Below, piece by piece: positions 7,788 to 16,126 of a stretch of 18,280 bases of DNA. The position numbers and the translations under genes were made by a program. The notes below the pieces were generated by a model. That model had not been told where the DNA came from, did not search any database, and saw nothing but the letters and a program-made list of their open reading frames with translations. The stretch spans positions 1-18,280 of the forward strand of contig JBJLGD010000007.1 in the NCBI GenBank assembly GCA_045565015.1, in the 5' to 3' direction. Origin of the DNA: GCA-2697345 sp045565015 (GTDB lineage: Bacteria > Pseudomonadota > Alphaproteobacteria > Rhodobacterales > Rhodobacteraceae). Each line of letters begins with the position of its first letter. The first letter of the stretch is position 1.

Positions 7788-8525
7788 ATGATAAATCCAT
7801 CGGCTAGCATGTTAGTTATTGGGGATGAAATTCTTTCTGGTAGAACCAGAGATTCTAACATGTACCATTTGGCTAAAGAGCTAACGAGAGTAGGAATAGA
7901 CTTGGTGGAGGTAAGATTTGTATCTGACGAGGAGTCAGAAATAATTTTAGCAGTGCAGCAGTTAAGTAAAAAATTCAACTATGTGTTTACCTCCGGTGGT
8001 ATTGGTCCAACACATGATGATATTACGGCGGATGCAATAGGGAAAGCTTTTGATTTAAGAGTAGATATTAATATTGAAGCAAAGCGGTTATTAGAAAAAC
8101 ATTATGGAAAAACAGGTGTTGTACTTAACGAGTCTAGAATGAGAATGGCACGAACTCCGAGAGGCGCAAAGCTAATACCTAATAGTATATCTGCTGCACC
8201 TGGATTTAATATAGAAAACGTTTTTGTAATGGCCGGTGTACCAGCTATTTTCCAAGATATGATTGGTTCTGTTCTTAAAGATTTAAAAGGTGGAAATCCT
8301 ATTTTGTCACGCAGTTTGAATGTTATGAGTGGTGAAGGAAATATAGCAAAAAAACTGAAAGAATTTGCAGAAAACAATCAGAGTCTATCAATTGGGTCTT
8401 ATCCGTTTCAGTTAAATGGAAGTTATGGGACAAATGTTGTTATCAGGGGTAAGGAAGAAAATATTCTAGATGAGGCATTAATTTCTCTATCTAAACTTTT
8501 TAAGGTGAGTTCTGATGACTCCTAG
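7788..8525 (+). CDS. Stand-alone molybdopterin-binding-domain protein, CinA N-terminal-like (competence/damage-inducible protein A family)
   Basis: This is a single MoCF/CinA N-terminal domain of 245 residues. It opens ASMLVIGDEILSGRTRDSN, continues with the hallmark FTSGGIGPTHDDITADAIGKAF, then RMARTPRGAKLIPN and VFVMAGVPAIFQDM. Full CinA proteins add a C-terminal nicotinamide-nucleotide amidohydrolase domain, which is absent here. In full CinA the N-terminal domain is linked to ADP-ribose pyrophosphatase activity. For stand-alone forms the function is not firmly known, and the competence label is historical. It opens a tightly packed plus-strand run and overlaps the next gene by 11 bases. 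A start at 7788 is reasonable, although the upstream TTGGAC is only a weak ribosome binding site. Confidence 0.88.
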   Translation: MINPSASMLVIGDEILSGRTRDSNMYHLAKELTRVGIDLVEVRFVSDEESEIILAVQQLSKKFNYVFTSGGIGPTHDDITADAIGKAFDLRVDINIEAKRLLEKHYGKTGVVLNESRMRMARTPRGAKLIPNSISAAPGFNIENVFVMAGVPAIFQDMIGSVLKDLKGGNPILSRSLNVMSGEGNIAKKLKEFAENNQSLSIGSYPFQLNGSYGTNVVIRGKEENILDEALISLSKLFKVSSDDS

Positions 8526-9225
8526 CTCTTTTTGGACTGCGTCTGAGGTTTGCTGGCCGCCATTAAATAAAAAATCCATTGGTCCTTGGATAATAAGAGA
8601 GGGTGAAGGAGGTGGGCACAGAGTATCTTCTACGACAGCCAACGATTGCTTTACTAAGAAAGATATTTTCTTAGCGGAAAACCATATGAGTCTGTTGAAT
8701 CAGGAAAATATTTTTCATATTCGACAAAAGGATTCAGAGTTAGATTATATTTTGGAAGGGTTAGGTTATTCGCTTGTCGATAAAACTTTGGTATATGGGT
8801 CCAAGATAGCGAAAATGTCGCCTCCATGCGTGCCACCAATGACAGTTTTTAATATTTGGCCGCCGTTAAGAATAATGAAAGATATTTGGAAAATAGGTGG
8901 GACAACAGATAGTAGAATGGCTGTAATGGCGCGTTGTAAGGTAAGGAAAACAGCTATTTTAGGTAGAATAGAAAATAAAGTGGCAGGATGCGCTTTTATT
9001 TCAGAATATAAAGGCATCGCTATTCTGCAGGCATTGTTTGTGCTTCCAAATTATCGGAGAAAAGGTCTGGCGGGTTTTATTATATCAGAATCAGTTAAAT
9101 GGGCTTCTTATAAAGAGAGTTCTTACCTTGCTCTTATGACTGATAAATATAATAAGGAGGCCAGAGGACTGTATGATAGTTTAGGAATGACAGTTATAGA
9201 TAACTATCACTACAGAGTAAAATAA
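8515..9225 (+). CDS. GNAT-family N-acetyltransferase
   Basis: This 236-residue cytosolic protein has a GNAT fold in its C-terminal half. The acetyl-CoA-binding motif A is ILQALFVLPNYRRKGLAGFI (170-189), with the Q/RxxGxA loop as R181-R182-K183-G184-L185-A186. Motif B follows, with NKEARGLYDSLGM (213-225). The N-terminal 120 residues resemble the poorly conserved first half seen in alphaproteobacterial GNATs and have no motif I can name. The substrate is unknown. The start lies within the end of the CinA-like gene (11-base overlap) and is preceded by AAGGTGAG five bases upstream, so both are likely translated together. Confidence 0.85.
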   Translation: MTPSSFWTASEVCWPPLNKKSIGPWIIREGEGGGHRVSSTTANDCFTKKDIFLAENHMSLLNQENIFHIRQKDSELDYILEGLGYSLVDKTLVYGSKIAKMSPPCVPPMTVFNIWPPLRIMKDIWKIGGTTDSRMAVMARCKVRKTAILGRIENKVAGCAFISEYKGIAILQALFVLPNYRRKGLAGFIISESVKWASYKESSYLALMTDKYNKEARGLYDSLGMTVIDNYHYRVK

Positions 9226-9226
9226 T

Positions 9227-9232
9227 AGAGGA
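9227..9232 (+). promoter_or_regulatory. Ribosome binding site supporting a TTG start
   Basis: AGAGGA lies seven bases before the TTG at 9240, ideal spacing. The only nearby ATG (9235) is in another frame. This supports TTG as the start of the AhpD-like gene. Confidence 0.6.
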
Positions 9233-9239
9233 TAATGTT

Positions 9240-9812
9240 TTGCAAGAAATTAAAAAAGTCACTGCTTTGGATCTTCAGGCCCCGAACCCGCTATCAGAAT
9301 CAGTAGAAAAGTATTTTAATATTTGTTTGGAAAAATTAGGAGTTATTCCAAATGTACTGCATGCGTATTCTTTTGACGAAGATAAGCTAAATGCTTTTTC
9401 TGGTCTTTATAATAACATTATGCTTGGAAAGAGCGGTTTGTCAAAACTTGATAGAGAAATGATTGCAGTAGTAGTTTCGTCGGTTAATAAGTGTTTCTAC
9501 TGTTTGGTGGCGCATGGGGCCTCGGTTAGAGAGTTATCAAAAAATCCTATACTTGGAGAAGCGTTAGTAATGAATTACCGCTCCGCTGACCTTGAAAATC
9601 GTGAACGTAAAATGTTAGATTTTGCTGTTAAGATTACTGAAAACAGTAGCAGAATTACAGAAAATGATAGAGAAGAACTTAGGCAGATAGGTTTTTCTGA
9701 TAAAGATATTTGGGATATATCAGCAGTTTCTAGTTTCTTTAACATGAGTAACCGAATGGCATCGGCTGTAGATATGCGTCCCAACGATGAGTATCACAAG
9801 GCGAATAGATGA
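9240..9812 (+). CDS. Peroxidase-related protein, AhpD/carboxymuconolactone decarboxylase-like fold
   Basis: This 190-residue all-helical protein carries the AhpD-like core SSVNKCFYCLVAHGASVREL (80-99). Cys85 and Cys88 form the CxxC pair with His92, and Glu73 lies upstream in LSKLDREMIAVVVS. This fits the 'uncharacterised peroxidase-related enzyme' branch of the family. Such proteins reduce peroxides or act in thiol relay, but the physiological substrate here is unknown. The start is TTG with a good ribosome binding site. It follows the GNAT gene by 14 bases, and its stop overlaps the OmpA-family start by four bases (ATGA), which suggests translational coupling. Confidence 0.88.
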   Translation: MQEIKKVTALDLQAPNPLSESVEKYFNICLEKLGVIPNVLHAYSFDEDKLNAFSGLYNNIMLGKSGLSKLDREMIAVVVSSVNKCFYCLVAHGASVRELSKNPILGEALVMNYRSADLENRERKMLDFAVKITENSSRITENDREELRQIGFSDKDIWDISAVSSFFNMSNRMASAVDMRPNDEYHKANR

Positions 9813-10753
9813 GGTTTTTTTGTTACGTATTTTTAATATCAATTTTTTTTATTACTAATGTTAATGCTGAATTGCAGATCACCTTTTCCGGAGTAGCTAA
9901 ACAAACTTTTAAAGAAGAGATGACTTCTGAAACATATGAACTCCCTGTAGGGCCATTCTATAAGGGGTCAGTTAAAACGTTACTGGTAACAGGAAAAGTT
10001 CTAAAAAAAGCTTGGCATATTAAAAGCCCCAATGAAACAGTTACATCCCTTAGAGATAGTATGAAAGCTCAACTAGAGGAGGAGGGGTTTAAGTTACTTT
10101 ATGAATGTGAAACCCAAATTTGTGGGGGATTTGATTTTAGGTTCCACACGGAAATCCTTCCCGATCCCAAAATGCATATTGATCTTGGCAACTATAAATT
10201 TTTTTCAGCACGAAGACAAACTGGGGAGAATACAGAATTTCTCAGTTGTATTGTAAGTAGAGGCGGAAATTCACTTTTTTTACAATTATTTTTAATTAAT
10301 AATAAAGTTTCTCCCGACCTTGAGCTAATGTCATCAAATCTAGTTGGTGAAGCAGCGATAGATTCACTAAAGTACTCAAAAAAAACAATTCATGAATTAT
10401 TAGATGAATTTGGATCTGCAGTTCTTTCTGATGTAGAGTTTAAGGCTGGTTCAAGTAAACTAGATGATAAAGAATATTTATCGCTTATAGATTTAGCTAA
10501 ATACTTAAATTCCAACAAAAAATTTAAAGTAGTTTTAGTTGGTCATACCGATGCAGAAGGAGACTTAGATAAAAACGTTAAGCTCTCTAAAGAAAGGGCT
10601 GAGTCAGTTGCTGGAAGGTTAATTTCTCAATTTGACATAAAACAAGACAGGGTCTCCTTTGAGGGGATAGGATTTTTATCCCCTCGAGCAAGCAACTTGA
10701 ATGCTGAAGGAAGGAATAATAACCGCAGGGTAGAGGTAATTATACTAAAATAA
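9809..10753 (+). CDS. OmpA-family envelope protein with N-terminal DUF4892-like domain
   Basis: This 314-residue protein has a signal peptide ending ITNVNA (cleavage after residue 20, no lipobox). A middle domain follows at about 25-180. Its segments YELPVGPFYKGSV, LLYECETQICGGFDFRF and the strand-rich SLFLQLFLI resemble the domain called DUF4892 in OmpA-family proteins; that match is from memory. The C-terminal OmpA peptidoglycan-binding domain (about 205-314) has VLVGHTDAEG (Asp248), LSKERAESVAGRL (Arg263) and GIGFLSPRASNLNAEGRNNNRRVEV. It is probably a periplasmic or outer-membrane-associated protein anchored to peptidoglycan; I do not see an eight-strand barrel. The start overlaps the AhpD-like gene stop, so it is part of the same transcript. 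Confidence 0.87.
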   Translation: MRFFCYVFLISIFFITNVNAELQITFSGVAKQTFKEEMTSETYELPVGPFYKGSVKTLLVTGKVLKKAWHIKSPNETVTSLRDSMKAQLEEEGFKLLYECETQICGGFDFRFHTEILPDPKMHIDLGNYKFFSARRQTGENTEFLSCIVSRGGNSLFLQLFLINNKVSPDLELMSSNLVGEAAIDSLKYSKKTIHELLDEFGSAVLSDVEFKAGSSKLDDKEYLSLIDLAKYLNSNKKFKVVLVGHTDAEGDLDKNVKLSKERAESVAGRLISQFDIKQDRVSFEGIGFLSPRASNLNAEGRNNNRRVEVIILK

Positions 10754-10759
10754 CTTTAG

Positions 10760-11665
10760 GTGGATAAATTAGATCTTCAGACATCATATATGACTTTTAG
10801 AACACCGCAATTTCATAGGTTTATTAAACCGGTAAAAGGAAGTCTTCAGCTGTGGCGTTTGATGGCATCATTGATAATTTGCATTGCAATTTGGGTAATT
10901 TTTGCAAAAACAATAAAAATTCTTTTTTTCTCACACCTTGAAAACTCAGCACTGGCCACAGGAAATTCATCGGCTGGAATGATATATATATTAAGCAGCT
11001 TTTTAGGGTTAATGTTTGCTCTGCTTTTGGTTGCTAGACTTCATAATAGATCTTTCAAAAGCTTTTTTGGTTCAAGCTGTGGTTTTATAAACTATTTTGC
11101 CTACTCGTTTTTATATTGTGTAATATATTGTTCAATTTTTACTGTAACAATAATTATGATAACTGGAAACATTGTTACTCAAAATTTGAGTGTTTCAAAT
11201 TGGTCAATGTATTTAATTATCGCACTACCCTTATTATTTATACAAGTTACCGCTGAAGAACTTTTTTTTAGGGGTTATCTGGTTCAACAGTTAGCAACAC
11301 GGTATAATAGTACTTTAATTTGGATGGTGTTGCCTTCAATTGGTTTTGGTTTGGCGCATTATGATCCTCAAAATTATGGTAAGGCATCACTACTAATTGT
11401 TGGAATTTTGACAGTGTATGGAATGGTTGCAATTGATTTGACGCGCCGAACCGGTAATATTGCAGCAGCAATAGGGATTCATCTATCCAATAACATTTTC
11501 ACCATCTTAATACTTGGTAATACTAGTAAATTTTCGGGTTTAAGTCTTTTTATTGTACCAACATTTCTAGAAAACGAAGAGAATTTAAAAGTTATATTAA
11601 TATCGGAATTTCTATTTATAATTTTAGTCTGGTATACCTTGGTTCGATCCTTTCGTGGATTGTAA
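10760..11665 (+). CDS. CPBP-family intramembrane metalloprotease-like protein (Abi/CAAX-type)
   Basis: This is a 301-residue polytopic membrane protein with hydrophobic segments at about 34-58, 73-93, 110-137, 148-165, 184-199, 208-225, 233-252 and 275-293. The family motifs are present: EELFFRGYL with Glu166-Glu167 and Arg171, GFGLAHYDP with His200, and HLSNNIF with His241 and Asn245. In the family these residues form a metal-dependent intramembrane protease or an inactive scaffold. The substrate is unknown. The listed GTG start lies six bases after the OmpA-family stop and has no clear ribosome binding site. An in-frame ATG at 10790 (MTFRTPQF) is an equally possible start. Confidence 0.85.
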   Translation: MDKLDLQTSYMTFRTPQFHRFIKPVKGSLQLWRLMASLIICIAIWVIFAKTIKILFFSHLENSALATGNSSAGMIYILSSFLGLMFALLLVARLHNRSFKSFFGSSCGFINYFAYSFLYCVIYCSIFTVTIIMITGNIVTQNLSVSNWSMYLIIALPLLFIQVTAEELFFRGYLVQQLATRYNSTLIWMVLPSIGFGLAHYDPQNYGKASLLIVGILTVYGMVAIDLTRRTGNIAAAIGIHLSNNIFTILILGNTSKFSGLSLFIVPTFLENEENLKVILISEFLFIILVWYTLVRSFRGL

Positions 11666-11703
11666 TTTATATAAAGCAGTATTAATTAGGTTAAAAAATA
11701 GGT

Positions 11704-11709
11704 GAGGGG
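11704..11709 (+). promoter_or_regulatory. Strong ribosome binding site of accD
   Basis: GAGGGG six bases before the ATG at 11716 is the clearest Shine-Dalgarno sequence in the window and fixes the accD start. Confidence 0.7.
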
Positions 11710-11715
11710 AAAATT

Positions 11716-12633
11716 ATGAACTGGATAACAAATTATGTTCGGCCGACAATAAATTCCCTGTTTTCAAGACGAGAAGTTCCGGAAAACCTATGGTCAAAAT
11801 GTGCTGAGTGTGGAACAATGCTCTTTCACCGGGAACTTTCAGACAATCTAAACGTTTGTAGCAACTGTGGCCACCACATGCCTTTTCAGCCATTAGATAG
11901 ATTTAAGGCGCTCTTTGATAACGGTTTGTTTAAAGAAATCGATGTATCAAAACCTATTGTTGACCCACTAAATTTTAAAGATCAAAAAAAATATACTGAT
12001 CGCTTAAAAACCGCTACTAAGGGCGGTGATCATAAAGAAGCAATGCTAGTGGTAGAGGGTGAAATATCACGTACTCCAGTTGTGGCTGCTTGTCAGGACT
12101 TCTCATTTATGGGCGGCTCTATGGGTATGTACGTTGGCAACGCTATAATAGCGGCTGCTAAGAGTGCAATTAAGCTAAAAAGGCCACTAATTCTGTTCTC
12201 TGCTGCAGGTGGAGCTAGAATGCAAGAAGGTATCTTAAGCCTGATGCAGATGCCAAGAACTACTGTTGCTGTTGCAATGCTTAAAGAAGCTAAACTTCCT
12301 TACATCGTAGTTTTAACTCATCCAACAACAGGTGGTGTGACAGCGTCATATGCAATGCTGGGTGATATTCATATAGCAGAACCTAATGCTTTAATTTGTT
12401 TTGCTGGTCCCAGAGTTATCGAGCAAACAATACGAGAAAAGCTTCCTGAAGGCTTTCAACGCGCTGAATATCTTTTGGACCATGGTATGCTCGACCGTGT
12501 GATACATAGAAAAAATATGAAGGAAGAATTAGTTAACATTATTAGGATATTAACAAAACAACCACGGGCTATAAAGGCAAAGCTGGCCCCACCAAGCACA
12601 ACGGTCTTTGAAGATAAAACATTAAATGATTAA
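11716..12633 (+). CDS. accD: Acetyl-CoA carboxylase carboxyltransferase subunit beta
   Basis: AccD with AccA forms the carboxyltransferase that moves CO2 from carboxybiotin to acetyl-CoA, giving malonyl-CoA for fatty-acid synthesis. At 305 residues it is normal in length. The N-terminal zinc ribbon has Cys29, Cys32, Cys48 and Cys51 (CAEC ... CSNC). The crotonase-like core shows FSFMGGSMGMYVGNAI, FSAAGGARMQEGILSLMQM and THPTTGGVTASYAMLGDI, and ends in FAGPRVIEQTIREKLPEGFQ. It lies 50 bases after the CPBP gene, enough for its own promoter, though none stands out beyond a weak TTGTAA / TAATTA pair (11660-11688). It is followed by folC after 16 bases, a pairing common in proteobacteria. Confidence 0.97.
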   Translation: MNWITNYVRPTINSLFSRREVPENLWSKCAECGTMLFHRELSDNLNVCSNCGHHMPFQPLDRFKALFDNGLFKEIDVSKPIVDPLNFKDQKKYTDRLKTATKGGDHKEAMLVVEGEISRTPVVAACQDFSFMGGSMGMYVGNAIIAAAKSAIKLKRPLILFSAAGGARMQEGILSLMQMPRTTVAVAMLKEAKLPYIVVLTHPTTGGVTASYAMLGDIHIAEPNALICFAGPRVIEQTIREKLPEGFQRAEYLLDHGMLDRVIHRKNMKEELVNIIRILTKQPRAIKAKLAPPSTTVFEDKTLND

Positions 12634-12649
12634 CTTTGTAGGCAATTAA

Positions 12650-13927
12650 ATGTCTAAAGAATCAACCGATTTAATTTTCCATAGGATTATGAAGCTACAT
12701 CCAAAAATAATTGATTTAAAGCTGGATAGAGTTCAAAACTTACTTAAAAAACTAGGTAATCCAGAAAAAAAACTTCCGCCAATCATACACATAGCCGGGA
12801 CAAATGGAAAAGGCTCTACCCAAGCAATTATAAAGTCAGGTTTAGAGGCTGATGGAAAAATAGTTCATGCATATACCTCTCCACACTTGCTTCGATTTAA
12901 CGATCGCATTAATCTTGCAGGGGAAGCGATATCAGAGCACCATCTCAACGAAATCCTAGAGGAGTGTTGCCAGTTAAATGACGGGCTTCCAATAACATAT
13001 TTTGAAATTACTACTGTTGCAGCTATTCTTGCCTTCAGTAAAGTAAAAGCAGATTATTGTATCTTAGAAGTTGGTTTAGGGGGTAGGTACGATGCAACAA
13101 ATATAATTGATCGGCCTGAGCTTTGTATAATAACACCTATTTCCCTAGACCACCAGAAACTCTTGGGTGAAACAATTGAAGAAATAGCTTTTGAGAAAGC
13201 AGGCATTTTAAAAAATAAATCTGTGTGTTTTGTTGGTAAGCAAGAGCCAAAGGCACTTAAAGTTATCAAAAATGTAGCTAATAAAACAAATTCAATGCTA
13301 CGGGTTTATAATGAGGATTGGGTTGTAAAAGAAAATATTAAAAAATTTGATTTCAAGGATAATGAAGGATCCTTTAGCTTGCCTTTACCTGCATTGGTAG
13401 GATCCCATCAAGTTTATAATGCTGGTATAGCTATAGCAGCTCTAAGGTACTTAGGGGTTTCCTCTAGTTCTGTACTAAAAAACTCTATGAGAAATGTAGT
13501 TTGGCCTGGCAGGATGCAGCGTATAGTTTCGGGCCCTTTAACCAAGATTACAAATAATATAGAGATATGGCTGGATGGTGGCCATAATGCAGCTGCTGGT
13601 CAGGCTTTAGCAGAGGTTTTAAAGTTGCTACCACCAATGAGGACAATTTTAATTTGTGGTATGTTAAACACTAAAGACGCCTTTGGTTATATGATCAATT
13701 TTAAAGGTGTAGTGGCTGAAGTTATTGCCATACCGGTTCCCAATGAAGTGGCAACTTTGACCGCTGAGGAAACGTCAAATTATGCCATTAAAGCAGGTTT
13801 AAAGTCCTCACACGCACAAAATATAGAAGATGCTTTAAACACGGCTGCTAGTGACCAGACGCCATCAAGAGTTGTAATTTGTGGATCGCTATACCTGGCG
13901 GGATTTATACTTCGTAAATTCACCTAA
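12650..13927 (+). CDS. folC: Bifunctional folylpolyglutamate synthase / dihydrofolate synthase
   Basis: FolC adds glutamate to dihydropteroate and then further glutamates to folates, using ATP, in the cytosol. The 425-residue length fits. The P-loop IHIAGTNGKGST (46-57) is followed by YTSPHLLRFNDRI, the TYFEITTVAAILAF segment, LEVGLGGRYDATNI and ISLDHQKLLGETIEEIAFEK, which holds the metal-binding His and the carbamylated Lys of Mur-ligase-like enzymes. The C-terminal domain has LDGGHNAAAGQALAEVL. The start follows a modest TAGG. It is probably co-transcribed with accD and converges on zapE 19 bases downstream. Confidence 0.96.
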   Translation: MSKESTDLIFHRIMKLHPKIIDLKLDRVQNLLKKLGNPEKKLPPIIHIAGTNGKGSTQAIIKSGLEADGKIVHAYTSPHLLRFNDRINLAGEAISEHHLNEILEECCQLNDGLPITYFEITTVAAILAFSKVKADYCILEVGLGGRYDATNIIDRPELCIITPISLDHQKLLGETIEEIAFEKAGILKNKSVCFVGKQEPKALKVIKNVANKTNSMLRVYNEDWVVKENIKKFDFKDNEGSFSLPLPALVGSHQVYNAGIAIAALRYLGVSSSSVLKNSMRNVVWPGRMQRIVSGPLTKITNNIEIWLDGGHNAAAGQALAEVLKLLPPMRTILICGMLNTKDAFGYMINFKGVVAEVIAIPVPNEVATLTAEETSNYAIKAGLKSSHAQNIEDALNTAASDQTPSRVVICGSLYLAGFILRKFT

Positions 13928-13946
13928 CTGACTATCATTAGAAATA

Positions 13947-15011
13947 TCACTTATGCCAGATACTAGATTGCATTTCAATCAGTCTTGAGGAGGTCCGACT
14001 AAACTCAAATGAACCAGATCCTTTTTGGTAGAGCTTTTCGGGGGCATCCTCTGCAGAACATATAAGCTTAACTTTAGCTTCGTATAGAGTATCTATAAGT
14101 GTTATGAATCTTTTGGCCTCATTAGCATTGGCTGGAGATAAGATAGGAATATTTTCTATTATAATTAGCCTTAATTTATTTGTAATTGCTAAGTAGTCCG
14201 CTGGACCTAATGGGACTCCGCATAGTTCGTGAAAGTCGATCCGTGCCATGCCGTTAGTATATTTTTTTATTAGAAAGTTTCTATCATTTATACAAATATT
14301 TAATTTTTCTATTTTATTATCAGAAATTTTGGACCAAAGAGTGTTTATACTATTTTTTGTTTTTTTGTTTATGGGGTGAAAATAAAGTTTTTCCGAAGAT
14401 AGCTTTTTTTGTCGATAGTCAATCTCTGACTTTATTTCATGAACTTTTAATGAATCTTTGAGTAACTTAATAAATGGTAAAAAAAGTTGCCGATTTAAGC
14501 CGTCTTTGTAGAGGTCTTCGGGACTTCGGTTAGATGTCGCAACTATTTTTACTTCAGAGTTTAGCAATCCCTCAAACAATCTACCCACCAACATAGCGTC
14601 AGTAATATCAGTAATTTGCAACTCATCAAAACAGAGTAAATCTGTTTTCGTAGAGATCATTTTTATTATTTTTTTAATTGGATCATGTTCTTCTTTTTTT
14701 CTCAAATCGAAAAGTGATTTATGAATATCTTGCATAAAGGTGTGAAAGTGTACCCGTGTTTTATTTTTAACTGTACAAGATTTAAAGAATTTATCCATTA
14801 ACATTGTTTTTCCAGTGCCCACCCCGCCCCAAATATAAATACCACTTTTATTATTAAGAGGTCTTTTTAATTTTAGAAACGAAAAGGCGTTTTTCTTTTT
14901 AGATAGAGTTTGTAGTAGGTTTTCTAGAAGGCTTATAACTTCAACTTGCCCATCATCATGTAATAGATCTCCAGAGGCAGCTTCGTCTATGTAAGTCTTT
15001 AATATGGTCAT
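13947..15011 (-). CDS. zapE: Cell division protein ZapE / AFG1-family ATPase
   Basis: This is an AAA-like P-loop ATPase of 354 residues, the usual size of bacterial ZapE/LACE1/AFG1 proteins. It shows Walker A in GIYIWGGVGTGKTMLMDKFF (57-76), FHTFMQDIH (89-97), Walker B LLCFDELQITDITDAM (125-140, Asp129-Glu130) and the sensor region ATSNRSPEDLYKDGLNRQLF. The later RIDFHELCGVPLGPADYLAI is also typical. E. coli ZapE modulates FtsZ-ring stability, and the eukaryotic relatives act on mitochondrial inner-membrane proteins. No ribosome binding site is evident before the ATG. The 115 bases upstream are AT-rich and hold no gene that I can see. Confidence 0.95.
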   Translation of the reverse strand: MTILKTYIDEAASGDLLHDDGQVEVISLLENLLQTLSKKKNAFSFLKLKRPLNNKSGIYIWGGVGTGKTMLMDKFFKSCTVKNKTRVHFHTFMQDIHKSLFDLRKKEEHDPIKKIIKMISTKTDLLCFDELQITDITDAMLVGRLFEGLLNSEVKIVATSNRSPEDLYKDGLNRQLFLPFIKLLKDSLKVHEIKSEIDYRQKKLSSEKLYFHPINKKTKNSINTLWSKISDNKIEKLNICINDRNFLIKKYTNGMARIDFHELCGVPLGPADYLAITNKLRLIIIENIPILSPANANEAKRFITLIDTLYEAKVKLICSAEDAPEKLYQKGSGSFEFSRTSSRLIEMQSSIWHK

Positions 15012-15098
15012 AAGCTAAGTTTTAAATGTTTTTACATTGATGTCTATTAACAAACAATTCAACTAGATAAACCTTAATAAAACTAAGATAACCGTACC

Positions 15099-15119
15099 TT
15101 TATTTTAATATTAAATAAA
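15099..15119 (-). terminator. Possible weak AT-only hairpin after the ornithine cyclodeaminase-family gene
   Basis: TTTATTT and AAATAAA flank a short AT loop just after the stop of the minus-strand gene ending at 15127. It contains no G:C pair, so as a terminator it is doubtful. Confidence 0.2.
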
Positions 15120-15126
15120 AAATAAT

Positions 15127-16056
15127 TTAATTAGTATTGAGAGATTTTATCGATTTTTTCCATTTTTTTAAAATATATTTGCCAGTCATTAAGTCTAAAT
15201 GTGCTCCACCACCATTTTTAGCAATTGTTATGTCGGAAAGAGAGGATCTTTTAAACCGGTCTAAGGAATAAAAATCTGCTAAAATATCTGAACTTTTTAT
15301 AACCCCAGATTTGAGAGGGAGTTTAATTTCTCCTATATGCTCTACCGTTGTTTCATATGAGTCTACAAATATTTTGCCCTTTTTTATAGCATTATCATCA
15401 AGTTCTCGCATATCTGGTCGATATGCTCCAATCAAATCAATATGTTGTCCAGGTTGCAACCAATCACCCTTAATTAAGGGCTCTGCTGACATAGTTGCCG
15501 TACAGATAATATCTGCAGACCTAACAGCATCTCTTAAGTTTTTTACTAGGTTTATTGAATTCTTTTGCGCAAAATTAGCAGCATTTTTTGGAGTACGACT
15601 CCAAACAAAAAACGAAGCTTTAGGAAAAATGGATCTATAGGCCTCGAGCATTGCTGAGGACATATTTCCAGATCCAACAAGTAATATATTATTAGAATTT
15701 TTTCGAGCTAGGTGTTGTGCCGCCAATAAAGAGTCTGCTGCAGTCTTCCATTTTGTTAAGAGATGAAAATCAATAAAAGCCTCTAGTTCGCCAGTCTGAT
15801 CTGAGAATAACGATACAGACCCATTAATTACTGAACTTTTTTTATTATTTTTAGGGAATATAGTAGCGGTTTTTACTAGTTGCCCTAGACCATCGATCCA
15901 AGCTACCCTAGATAAAAGAGTATCATCTCTTCTAGTAATCAGCGTATCGTTTATTTGAGCTTTAGGAAGTTTGTGTCCTTCTACTAGCTGGGTCAACAGC
16001 TCTAACCAATTTAAAGATGCTTCAACTTCTAAATGACTAATGGTTTTTGTTTTCAT
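15127..16056 (-). CDS. Ornithine cyclodeaminase / mu-crystallin family protein, possibly a delta1-pyrroline-2-carboxylate reductase
   Basis: This 309-residue NAD(P)-dependent enzyme has the Rossmann motif LLVGSGNMSSAML (125-137). Other family landmarks are LVKTATIFPKN (60-70, probable catalytic Lys62), LTKWKTAADSLLAAQHLA (100-117), HIDLIGAYRPDMRELDD (205-221, with Asp215) and NGGGAHLDLMTGKYI (281-295). The GAYRPDMRELD segment is closer, from memory, to the pyrroline/piperideine-2-carboxylate reductase branch (LhpI type, trans-3-hydroxyproline and proline metabolism) than to true ornithine cyclodeaminase, which has a GGDxPGK motif there. The exact substrate is therefore uncertain. It starts 70 bases after the stop of the polymerase gene. 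I see no strong ribosome binding site. Confidence 0.85.
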   Translation of the reverse strand: MKTKTISHLEVEASLNWLELLTQLVEGHKLPKAQINDTLITRRDDTLLSRVAWIDGLGQLVKTATIFPKNNKKSSVINGSVSLFSDQTGELEAFIDFHLLTKWKTAADSLLAAQHLARKNSNNILLVGSGNMSSAMLEAYRSIFPKASFFVWSRTPKNAANFAQKNSINLVKNLRDAVRSADIICTATMSAEPLIKGDWLQPGQHIDLIGAYRPDMRELDDNAIKKGKIFVDSYETTVEHIGEIKLPLKSGVIKSSDILADFYSLDRFKRSSLSDITIAKNGGGAHLDLMTGKYILKKWKKSIKSLNTN

Positions 16057-16126
16057 AATATTTTCTAGGATATACTTGTTTTAGTTATTTTGCATTATTT
16101 TGAATACCTATCTAATAAACCCCACT

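Noticed and set aside
8102..8377. 91-residue minus-strand frame inside the CinA-like gene
   Set aside because: It is antisense to a conserved domain and has no ribosome binding site or recognisable motif.
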